From Xanthomonas sp. Leaf148 (GTDB lineage Bacteria; Pseudomonadota; Gammaproteobacteria; Xanthomonadales; Xanthomonadaceae), in assembly GCF_001423585.1 (NCBI RefSeq), contig NZ_LMOP01000008.1, positions 1,111,323-1,175,322 on the forward strand: 64,000 nt of DNA. The letters are read 5' to 3'. The notes beneath the pieces are model-generated. The model saw only the letters and a program-made list of their open reading frames with translations, ran no database searches and was not told the DNA's origin. Positions 56,781 through 64,000 of the stretch are shown piece by piece. Position numbers and translations under genes: made by a program. Numbering within the stretch: the stretch's first letter is position 1; the number at the start of each line of letters is the position of its first letter.

Positions 56781-59216
56781 TCAGAAGGTATACCGCACCC
56801 GCCCATACCAGTACGCGCCATTGCTGCCGATCGGCGAGAGCACGTCGTAGGGCAGGTTGCCGAAGTAGGCGATATCGTCGATGGAGCGGTCCGAATAGTT
56901 GTCCAGGATGTTTTGCCCGCCGATGGCCAGCGTCCACTGTGTGCCCAGGTGATATTCGGCTTCCAGATCCAGCTGCCATTCGGCGCCATAGGTCTGGCGC
57001 GGAACGAAGCCGCCGCCGAAGTCGAACACGCGGGTGGCGCTGCCGTAGCGGTTCACGCGCGTCTGCAGGTTCCAGTGTTGGTTGTTCCAGTTGGCGGCCA
57101 GCGCGGCACGCGTGCGTGGTGCCGCATCGGTGAGCGTGTTGCTTTCTTCCACGCCGAACAGCACGTAGTCCGGGTTCAAGGCCAGCAATTGCGCGGGCGT
57201 TGCGATGATGTTTTCCAGCTCGGTCTTGGCATAGCTGTAGGTGCCGGTGAGCAGCAGATCGCCGCCGAAGGCGTACTGGCGCCAGTTGGCGACCAGCTCG
57301 GCGCCGCGGGTGCGAGTGTCGGCGGCGTTGAGGAAATAGCTGGCGCTCTGCACGCCGGTGACACCGAAGTTTTGCTGCACGAAGCTGGTCAAGGCGTCGC
57401 CGGTGATGTCTTCGGACAGCGCGATGCGGTCGTCGATATCGATCTGGAAAAAATCCAGCGACAGGTCGAAGTGGTCGCCCAGCTTGCTGGTGAAGCCCAG
57501 GCTGTAGTTGACCGACTTTTCCGGCTTGAGATCGGTGGCGCCGAGGGCGCGGGCGATCGGGTTATTGACCGACAGCAGGCGGCCCTGGGTCAGCCGGCCG
57601 GCGGCGTCGTAACCGGTGGAAGTGGCTTCGTAACCGATCTGGCTCAGCGATGGCGCGCGCACGTTGTTGGAGATGGCGCCACGCAGCGCGAATGCCGGGG
57701 CGAACGCATAGCGCGCGGCCAATTTACCGGTCCATTGACTGCCGAAGTCCTGGTAATGCTCGTAGCGACCGGCCAGGTCGGTGGAGAATTTTTCACCGAA
57801 CTGGCTGGAGACGTTGGCATAGGCGCTGGCGACATTGCGCGACAGATCGGCTTCGTCCTGTGGGGTGAGCCCGCCGCCGGCCTGCGAGCCGGTGGGGCGG
57901 TCGGTGAACGGGCCGGCGGCGTAGCTGGCCGGGTCGCCGGCATGGGTGCGGTATTGCTCGCGGCGGAATTCGGCACCGGTGCCGAAGGTATGGGTGGCGC
58001 CGGCAATGTCGAACACGCGGGTCAGATCGAAATTTCCCACGGTCTGCGAAAACGCAAAATCACCGGTCTTGAACGCGGTGGTGCTGCCCGGGCCGAGCGA
58101 GGCATTGAGCGAGTTGCGCAGGCGGTAGGTGAAGTCGTTGCGGCCGTAGTTGACGCTGGCGTCGTAATCCCAGTTGCCCCACTGCCCACGTGCGCCGGCA
58201 ACAAGTTGCAGATCGCGATTTTCGCCTTCGGAAATCGGCCGGTAGCCGTTGGGGTAGATCTCGCGCCAGTTGGCGCTGCTGTCGGGGTAACGGAAGTAAT
58301 TGGCGCCTTCGGTGTCGCGCTGGTTGTACGTACCGAAGGCGTAGAACTCGCCGCTGGCGCTGAAGGGAATCTTGGTATTGAGCCAAGCGTTCAGGCCCTT
58401 GGTGGCGCCGTCGCCGAGCACGTAATTGCGCCGGCCGGCCAGGGCCAGATTGGCCGGGGTCTGCTCTTCGAACGGCGGGATCTGATCGAAGCCGGCGCGG
58501 TTGGTGGCTTCGCGATTCTTCAATTCCAGGCCGACCTTGAAGAAGCCGCCGTCATCGCCCAGCAGCGAGCCGACCTTGGCGCTGGCGTAACTGGTCTGGC
58601 CGTCGGTGACGCGGCGATCGATCGGCGCCACATCGGTGTTGTAGGCGCCGAAGCTGGCTTCCAGTTCGCCGCGCTCAGGGTTGTCGTCCAGGATCACGTT
58701 GATGACACCGGCAATGGCATCGGAGCCGTATTGCGCGCCGGCACCGTCGCGCAGCACTTCGATGCGCTTGATTGCGTTGATCGGGATGGAATTGAAATCC
58801 ACCGGCGTGGTGCCCTTGCCGATCTTGCTGTCGGTATTGACCAATGCCGAGGTGTGGCGGCGCTTGCCGTTGACCAGCACCAGCACCTGATCGGGCGAGA
58901 GCCCGCGCAATTGTGCGGCGCGGATGTGATCGGCACCGCCGGAATTGGACTGGCGCGGGAAATTGAACGACGGCAGCAGCGCCTGCAGCGCGCTGCCCAA
59001 CTCGCCGTTGACCACGCCGGCCTTGCGAATGTCTTCGGCAGTGAGCACGTCCACCGGAACCGTCGATTCCAGCACGGTGCGGTCGCTGGCGCGGGTGCCG
59101 GTGACGATCACCGTGTCCAGAGTGGTAGCGCCGGCATCGGCCTGCTGAGCCTGCGCGTTGGCGCTCAATGCAGCGGCTACAGCCAGGCCGATCATCGAAA
59201 GGGTGGGTCGGGTCAT
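56781..59216 (-). CDS. TonB-dependent outer-membrane receptor
   Basis: An 811-residue receptor from ATG 59216 with a signal peptide ending ANAQA. A TonB-box-like LDTVIVTGTRASDRTV (about 32-47) is followed by the plug (VDVLTAEDIRKAG ... QYGSDAIAGVINVILDDNPE) and a 22-strand barrel ending in YGRVRYTF with terminal Phe. Sites FALRGAISNNVRAPSLSQIG and GQNILDNYSDRS are typical of the barrel. The ligand is unknown. Xanthomonas has many such receptors for siderophores, plant carbohydrates or vitamin B12. It is monocistronic. Confidence 0.93.
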   Translation of the reverse strand: MTRPTLSMIGLAVAAALSANAQAQQADAGATTLDTVIVTGTRASDRTVLESTVPVDVLTAEDIRKAGVVNGELGSALQALLPSFNFPRQSNSGGADHIRAAQLRGLSPDQVLVLVNGKRRHTSALVNTDSKIGKGTTPVDFNSIPINAIKRIEVLRDGAGAQYGSDAIAGVINVILDDNPERGELEASFGAYNTDVAPIDRRVTDGQTSYASAKVGSLLGDDGGFFKVGLELKNREATNRAGFDQIPPFEEQTPANLALAGRRNYVLGDGATKGLNAWLNTKIPFSASGEFYAFGTYNQRDTEGANYFRYPDSSANWREIYPNGYRPISEGENRDLQLVAGARGQWGNWDYDASVNYGRNDFTYRLRNSLNASLGPGSTTAFKTGDFAFSQTVGNFDLTRVFDIAGATHTFGTGAEFRREQYRTHAGDPASYAAGPFTDRPTGSQAGGGLTPQDEADLSRNVASAYANVSSQFGEKFSTDLAGRYEHYQDFGSQWTGKLAARYAFAPAFALRGAISNNVRAPSLSQIGYEATSTGYDAAGRLTQGRLLSVNNPIARALGATDLKPEKSVNYSLGFTSKLGDHFDLSLDFFQIDIDDRIALSEDITGDALTSFVQQNFGVTGVQSASYFLNAADTRTRGAELVANWRQYAFGGDLLLTGTYSYAKTELENIIATPAQLLALNPDYVLFGVEESNTLTDAAPRTRAALAANWNNQHWNLQTRVNRYGSATRVFDFGGGFVPRQTYGAEWQLDLEAEYHLGTQWTLAIGGQNILDNYSDRSIDDIAYFGNLPYDVLSPIGSNGAYWYGRVRYTF

Positions 59217-59534
59217 GCTATCTCTCCTGCAACTGCAAACGCGCCGCAGGGCCGGCGTCCGGCCGGACTGGTGCGCAAGGGGTCGGACTGTTCCACATTC
59301 ATCCGGATGGAGAGATATTATCGCGTTGTTCAGGCCTGCGCGAGATAGCGCGGTGCGCGCCCCTGCATGTGCTGATAGCGCGGCCGCATGAGCGCCAGCG
59401 CCACTGGCGTAACGCCCGCAGCAGTGCCGCTCGTACACTTGCCGCATGACGCCCGCCACTGTGCGCGCCGACTGCGGCGCGCCACCTGTGTATCGCTGCT
59501 TTTTTTAGTCCCCCTAAAACCGTTGGAGAACTCG
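59217..59534. other. Divergent promoter region TonB receptor / DUF3574 gene
   Basis: About 320 bp between divergent genes. I see no convincing Fur box, repeat or RNA. Confidence 0.4.
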
Positions 59535-60014
59535 ATGAAGTTGCTGCCGTCCGTGTTGATCGCCGCCGTGCTGGCGTTGTCTGGTTGCGCCACCATGCCG
59601 GGCAAGACGCCCGCTGCGGCGACTACCACCGCCAGCATGCAGGGCGATGCGCAACGTCCCGGCGACGCGCGTGGCTGGATTCGCAGCGAGCTCTACTTTG
59701 GCGTGGGCGAAGAAACCGGCCCCGCCGATCGTCCGCAGACCCGCACCATCGACGAGACGCAGTGGCGCGCGTTCCTGGACAAGGAAGTAACCCCACGCTT
59801 CCCGGATGGGCTGACGGTGTTCGATGCCTACGGCCAGTGGCTGTTCCGCGGCGCCAAGGAGCCGAACCGGCTCGGCACCAAGGTGCTGGTGATCCTGCAT
59901 GAAGACACCCCGCAGCGGCGCAACGACATCGAAGCGATTCGGCTGGCCTGGAAGCAGGCCACCGGGCATCAGTCGGTGTTGTGGTCGCGGCAGGCGGTGG
60001 ATGTGTCGTTCTGA
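59535..60014 (+). CDS. DUF3574 lipoprotein
   Basis: A 159-residue protein with lipobox LSGC (MKLLPSVLIAAVLALSGCAT). The mature part has the DUF3574 features: SELYFGVG near residue 51, FLDKEVTPRFPDGLTVFDAY and KVLVILHEDTPQRRNDIEAI. Function unknown. Start ATG 59535 with GGAGAA upstream. Confidence 0.85.
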   Translation: MKLLPSVLIAAVLALSGCATMPGKTPAAATTTASMQGDAQRPGDARGWIRSELYFGVGEETGPADRPQTRTIDETQWRAFLDKEVTPRFPDGLTVFDAYGQWLFRGAKEPNRLGTKVLVILHEDTPQRRNDIEAIRLAWKQATGHQSVLWSRQAVDVSF

Positions 60015-60076
60015 GCCGCGCGGTGCGCATGCGCGAGATGCAAGGGCGCGACGGGCTGCGTCCCGATAGCGCGGCC

Positions 60077-60922
60077 ATGCGCGTGGCATTGGGCGCAGCG
60101 CTCGGCCTGCTGGGGTTTGCCGCGACGGCAGCAGACGGCCAGGTGCAGGTGGCGATCGATGCGACGACACACGCAACCGCCAGCCTGGTGGGCGCGCGCC
60201 TGCACGTGGTGCTGTCGCCGGGCGGCAGCGAGCAATGGCTGGACGCCAATGTGGATGACGGCGAGGGCGGCGTTAGCGTCCGAAGCGACGACTACAACTT
60301 CGATGGGCACCGTGATCTTGCGGTCACCGCGATGCTGGGCCAGGTCAACGAGGCGACGTTGCTGTTCCTGTTCGACCCGGTGCAACGGCGCTTCCGGCCA
60401 CTGGCCGCGCCCACGCGCCCGGCGGTGCAGTGCGACGGGCTATGGAATCTGACCCCCGACGCCAAGGACCGCAGTCTGACCAGCGCCTGCCGCAGCGGGC
60501 CGATGTGGTACAGCGACCAGTATCGCTATGCCAGCGATGGCCGGCTGTATGTGTATCGCTCGCAGCAACCGATCGAATCGCCCGACATCCAGTCGCTGCT
60601 GGGGCGCGATGGCGACGACGCCTATCCGCTGTCGGTGTGGTCCACCTTCGACGCGCATGGTGGTGTGATCGCCACCACCATCGGCGAAACGCTGGAGTCG
60701 CCGATGCCCGTGCAACTGCGGGTGCAGGTGGCACGGCTGCCCTTGTATGCCACGCCAACCGCGGCCAGCACGCGGCGGTATCTGGTGCAGGGCGATCGCG
60801 CCGATGCGCTGGATGTCAGCACGGATGGCATGCGCATCAAGCTGCGTTACCGCAGCGCCACGGCGGGCGAGGTGGTGGGCTGGGTGGCGGTGGATGCCGC
60901 TTCCGCTGGCAGCGGGCAATAA
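60077..60922 (+). CDS. Secreted protein with a DxNxDGxxD calcium-loop-like motif
   Basis: A 281-residue product from ATG 60077, where a signal peptide starts (MRVALGAALGLLGFAATAAD). An ATG at 60029 is also open. The mature protein has VRSDDYNFDGHRDLAVTAML, an FG-GAP/EF-hand-like loop also seen in XAC2610-type Xanthomonas proteins, one of which is the immunity partner of a lysozyme-like effector. Four cysteines fall in VQCDGLWN and SACRSG. The similarity is at motif level only. No effector gene is adjacent. Confidence 0.7.
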   Translation: MRVALGAALGLLGFAATAADGQVQVAIDATTHATASLVGARLHVVLSPGGSEQWLDANVDDGEGGVSVRSDDYNFDGHRDLAVTAMLGQVNEATLLFLFDPVQRRFRPLAAPTRPAVQCDGLWNLTPDAKDRSLTSACRSGPMWYSDQYRYASDGRLYVYRSQQPIESPDIQSLLGRDGDDAYPLSVWSTFDAHGGVIATTIGETLESPMPVQLRVQVARLPLYATPTAASTRRYLVQGDRADALDVSTDGMRIKLRYRSATAGEVVGWVAVDAASAGSGQ

Positions 60923-61393
60923 CCGGTGCCGGTTGTCATGTGGGCGCGGCCGGCATCTTGAATCGGTTGTGGCATCCGTTCTGTGTCGTCGCCGGCATGC
61001 TGTGCGCGGTCGCATGACCGCCGCTAAGAGCGGCCAAACAGTACTGTTGCGCAGCCACCAGCCTGGCGCAGCGAGTGCCCGGCACTCGTGCACTGCGGCT
61101 CCGAGTGCGCCGTCCATATCCGCCTGGCGACTGCTCGCTACGTTTTGTCAGCCGCCGCTAATGGCCGTTGTTGGTGAGGTCGGATCGCATTGCCTGCGCG
61201 CGCGTCGAACTGCGCGCACGCGAGACGCGCGCGCTGCCGTGTCGCATGTCGCCGTGCTGCATCGGCATGCGTAGGCGCTTGCCGATGGCCGTGTTCCCCA
61301 TCCCATGCGCGCCAACACCCCGTTCCACCGGTCCGCTGTCACCGGTGCCGGGCAGCGGCTACCATCGCCTGTCCCCACGTCTTGCAGACCTCC
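60923..61393. other. Intergenic region with MITE-like element
   Basis: About 470 bp upstream of the NCS2 permease. It contains MITE-like copy 4. An upstream extension of the permease frame to 61190 is open, but MSAPSSCPAASPRWF at 61394 is the better start. Confidence 0.55.
61028..61158 (-). mobile_element. MITE-like element, copy 4 (131 bp, TAA duplication)
   Basis: Flanked by TAA at 61025-61027 and 61159-61161. On the minus strand it begins GCGGCGGCTGACAAAACGTA with GCGAGCAGTCGCCAGGCGGA and TATGGACGGCGCACTCGGAG, matching the other copies. The central and far part is diverged and shorter. Left end GAGCGGCCAAACAG. Confidence 0.8.
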
Positions 61394-62995
61394 ATGTCCG
61401 CTCCCTCTTCGTGTCCTGCGGCCTCGCCGCGCTGGTTCGTCGCCGGCGACCTCAACGGTTTCTTCGGCCTGGTCGTCGACAACCTCTCCATTCTTGGCTT
61501 CATCTCTGCGGCGCTGATCGGGATATTTCAGTTCCCGGCCGAGGTGGTGTTCGGGCGCATGTTTCCCGGCACTGCATTCGGCGTGTTGGTGGGCAACCTG
61601 CTCTACACCTTGATGGCACGGCGGCTGGCCGCACGCACCGGGCGCGACGACGTCACCGCGATGCCGCTGGGCCTGGATGCGCCCACCAGCATCGGCATGG
61701 CGTTGCTGGTGCTGGGCCCGGCGTTTGCCGGCTTCAAGGCGCAAGGGCTGGATCCGCAGGCGGCGGCAATCGCCACCTGGAAACTGGGCATGGCCGCACT
61801 GGTGGTGATGGGCCTGCTCAAACTGGTGCTGTCGTTCGTTGGCGAGGCGGTGACGCGTGCGCTGCCGCGCGCAGCCTTGCTCGGGTCGATCGCCGGCATC
61901 GCGCTGGTGCTGATGGGCCTGTTGCCGTTGCTGGAGACGTTGCGTTCGCCGGTGGCCGGCTTCGTCACCCTGGGACTGCTGCTGTACGTGCTGTTGGCCA
62001 AGGGCCGCCTGCCGACCAGACTGCCGGGCGTGCTGGTGGCTTTCGTGATCGGCACGGCGCTGTATTACGGGCTGGGACTGGCGGGCCTGGGTGCGCCGGG
62101 CTTTGCAGTGCCTGCGTGGACCGCGCCGCAGATCGTGCTGCCGCTACCGAATCTGGGCTTTATCGAAGGACTGCCGGCGACGGTGACCTACCTGCCATTG
62201 CTGCTGCCGTTCGGCCTGTTGATGGTGGTGGGCGGCATCAATGTGAGCGAAAGCGCGCGCGCGGCCGGCGATGACTACCGCACCCGCGACATCCTGCTGG
62301 TGGAGGCGCTGGCCACATTGGTGGCCGGCGTGTGCGGCGGCGTGGCACAGACCACGCCGTACATCGGCCAGCCTGCGTATAAAAACATGGGCGCACGCAG
62401 CGGCTATACCTTGCTCACCGGCCTGTTTGTCGGCATCGGCGGCATGCTCGGGGTGATCAGCGGGCTGGTGCAATGGCTGCCGCTGGCGGTATTGGCACCG
62501 ATCATCGTGTACGTGTCCATCGACATCACCACACAGGCGTTTCAGGCCACGCCCAGGCACCACGCCGGCGCGATGGTGCTGGGGTTTCTGCCGTCGGTGG
62601 CGTACCTGCTGACCATCAAGGCACCGGGCTGGATCGCACCGGAGCAACTGGTAGCATTGACCACGAAGGTGGATGGCCACGGCCTGCCGGAGCTGGCAGT
62701 GATCTTCGCGCTGGGCAACGGGTTCATCATCACTGCGATGCTGTGGATCGCTACGGTGGCGGCGATGATCGATGGCCGGCTGCGCCGCGCTGCGGTGTTT
62801 CTGCTGGTCGCTGCGGGCTTGACGCTGTTCGGACTGATCCATTCGGTGGACCCACGTGGCGGCATCTATCTGCCCTGGTCGCTGCAGGGCCTGGCCCGGG
62901 CGATCAGCTGGCAATTTGTCGGCGCCTACGTCGCGTTGTCTTTGACGTTGCTGTTGCTGTCGCTGCTGCCGGCACGCAAGGAGGCAGTGCAATGA
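61394..62995 (+). CDS. NCS2-like (nucleobase/xanthine-uracil permease superfamily) transporter
   Basis: A 533-residue, roughly 12-14-helix protein from ATG 61394. GDLNGFFGLVVDNLSILGFI at the start, GLDAPTSIG, GGINVSESARAAGDDYRTRD and LVEALATLVAGVCGGVAQTT resemble the AzgA/UraA fold, with VGGINVSESAR in the place of the substrate-binding TM8 motif. The N-terminus differs from classic purine permeases, so the substrate is open. It overlaps the next gene by ATGA. Confidence 0.82.
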   Translation: MSAPSSCPAASPRWFVAGDLNGFFGLVVDNLSILGFISAALIGIFQFPAEVVFGRMFPGTAFGVLVGNLLYTLMARRLAARTGRDDVTAMPLGLDAPTSIGMALLVLGPAFAGFKAQGLDPQAAAIATWKLGMAALVVMGLLKLVLSFVGEAVTRALPRAALLGSIAGIALVLMGLLPLLETLRSPVAGFVTLGLLLYVLLAKGRLPTRLPGVLVAFVIGTALYYGLGLAGLGAPGFAVPAWTAPQIVLPLPNLGFIEGLPATVTYLPLLLPFGLLMVVGGINVSESARAAGDDYRTRDILLVEALATLVAGVCGGVAQTTPYIGQPAYKNMGARSGYTLLTGLFVGIGGMLGVISGLVQWLPLAVLAPIIVYVSIDITTQAFQATPRHHAGAMVLGFLPSVAYLLTIKAPGWIAPEQLVALTTKVDGHGLPELAVIFALGNGFIITAMLWIATVAAMIDGRLRRAAVFLLVAAGLTLFGLIHSVDPRGGIYLPWSLQGLARAISWQFVGAYVALSLTLLLLSLLPARKEAVQ

Positions 62996-64000
62996 AATAT
63001 CAGGCGCGTGTCGGTCGACTGCTGCTTGGCGGCGCGCTGGTGCTGAGCGCCGGCACTGCATGGGCGGCCTCGTTCGACTGCAAACAGGCCAGTACGCCGG
63101 TAGAAAAACGCATCTGCGCGGTGCCCGCACTCAGTCTGCTCGACGATCAACTGGACGAAAGCTACCAGGCGCTGATGCAAACCACGCCGCGCGCTGCGGT
63201 GGCCGGTGTGCGCGAGCAACAGCGCGCCTGGCTGCGGCAGCGCAACGCCTGCGCGCAGGACGCCAAGCCGGACGGCTGCCTGCAGCGCAGCCTCAGCGCC
63301 AGGGCCGATGTGCTGGCCAAGGCGCTCACCGCGCAGCAACAGGCGCTGGACCGCATCATCGCCAGCATCCCCGGCAAGCCTGCCGAGGCTGCGCGGCAGT
63401 TGCAGGCCTACGACGCGCCATTGGCTTCGGCATGGCTGGCGTATCTGCATCAGTTCGTGCCCGCCGCCGGTGTGGGCGCCGCGTTGGCGAACGCGCGCTT
63501 TGAAAGTGCGCGCAAGGCCCTGCGCAAGATCGATGATTTTGCGGCGTCGTTGCTGGATGACGCTGCCGGTACGCCGGCAACGCCACAGCCCGAACGCGTG
63601 CTCATGCTGCTGCGCATGTGGATCGAGCAAGACGGCAGCGGAAATCGGCCCTATGTGCATTGCTTCATTTTTGCAGCGGTGGGTGAGCCTGCGTACGAGG
63701 CATTCGGGCCGCTGTATGGCTCCACGCGCGACTCGTTTGCCCCGGTGTGCGAGCCGCCGGGTGGGTTGTTTGCGCTGGCCAGCTGGAAGCAGCTGGACGA
63801 CGGGTTTGATTCCTTGATCGAAGCCTTGAGCAAGGACGCCGGCACCATCCGCTATGCCAGCTACGCCGAGTGGGGCGTGATTGCGCTGCGCGCCTCGGTA
63901 TCGCCGCTGTTGTACCTGCAACCGTCTTTGCGCAAGCGCTATGGCGATGATCCGGACCAGGCCATCGCCGCCTGGGACGGCGATGACAGCGAGTGGCCGG
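62992..64000 (+). CDS. LprI-family (lysozyme inhibitor LprI-like N-terminal) secreted protein, cut by window end
   Basis: 336 codons are present and the gene runs off the window. A signal peptide (MKYQARVGRLLLGGALVLSA..., ending AWA) precedes an LprI-type N-domain: FDCKQASTPVEKRICAVPAL, LDDQLDESYQALM, REQQRAWLRQRNAC and DGCLQRSLSARADVL (about 22-105), with the four typical cysteines. The remaining about 230 residues form a separate domain that I do not recognise. It overlaps the NCS2 permease stop by ATGA, so the two are coupled. Confidence 0.83.
   Translation, partial: MKYQARVGRLLLGGALVLSAGTAWAASFDCKQASTPVEKRICAVPALSLLDDQLDESYQALMQTTPRAAVAGVREQQRAWLRQRNACAQDAKPDGCLQRSLSARADVLAKALTAQQQALDRIIASIPGKPAEAARQLQAYDAPLASAWLAYLHQFVPAAGVGAALANARFESARKALRKIDDFAASLLDDAAGTPATPQPERVLMLLRMWIEQDGSGNRPYVHCFIFAAVGEPAYEAFGPLYGSTRDSFAPVCEPPGGLFALASWKQLDDGFDSLIEALSKDAGTIRYASYAEWGVIALRASVSPLLYLQPSLRKRYGDDPDQAIAAWDGDDSEWP

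Noticed and set aside
56913..59348. An 811-codon plus-strand frame
   Set aside because: It is the antisense shadow of the TonB-dependent receptor gene.

Overview
The window is GC-rich, densely coded bacterial chromosome that reads as Xanthomonas (Xanthomonadaceae/Lysobacteraceae). The gene order rimK - colRS - coaE - pilD - pilC / pilA - pilB - pilR - pilS / sucCD, a prepilin peptidase without its zinc cysteines, several lineage-typical hypothetical proteins and several interspersed repeat types all point there. No rRNA, phage or CRISPR locus is visible. One tRNA, tRNA-Gly(CCC), is present.

Layout. 1-6.4 kb: mscL (cut by the window edge), a fumarylacetoacetase-family enzyme, a small membrane protein, a Rieske protein, an SLC13/TrkA-C permease, trmB and thiS-thiG. 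6.5-8.4 kb: a GDSL esterase autotransporter. 8.5-15.8 kb: tRNA-Gly followed by a loosely packed accessory stretch (HxlR/MFS divergent pair, a lipoprotein, a periplasmic acetamidase-like protein, an orphan STN-domain protein, an H-NS-like protein). 15.8-24.3 kb: glgX, rimK, a secreted small protein, the two-component pair that best fits colR/colS (vgrR/vgrS), coaE and pilD.

24.3-36.1 kb is the type IV pilus core. It holds the motor adaptor pilC, a sigma-54-type promoter and pilin pilA, ATPase pilB, and the pilR/pilS regulators that should drive that promoter. Between pilA and pilB sits a three-gene cargo. It consists of a membrane phosphoethanolamine-transferase-like enzyme of the EptA/MCR/PptA fold, followed by two translationally coupled membrane proteins related to the two parts of 'fused' spermidine-synthase-like proteins. 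The synthase domain lacks the usual catalytic aspartates. This pilin-linked cargo is the best candidate for an undescribed system, probably surface or pilin modification.

36.4-48.3 kb: sucCD, a DUF559 nuclease-like gene, nadE, a GH39-like glycosidase, bamD / rluD-pgeF, DUF4166 and DCC genes, and a chemotaxis receptor. 49-56.5 kb: a PQQ-dependent membrane dehydrogenase and an otsB-GH15-otsA trehalose operon. 56.8-64 kb: a TonB-dependent receptor, a DUF3574 lipoprotein, a secreted protein with a calcium-loop-like motif, an NCS2 permease and an LprI-like protein cut by the window end.

Repeats are a second theme. Four copies of a 131-144 bp MITE-like element each have inverted ends and 3-bp TAA/TTA target duplications. 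One ends inside pilS and helps separate pilS from pilR. The 3' end of pilB is triplicated with an exact 160-bp period. There are also paired 68-bp hairpins, a 200-bp GGAGCA-type array, 25-bp tandem repeats and GGGATTGGGGATTCG-like tracts, one of which encodes the tail of TrmB.
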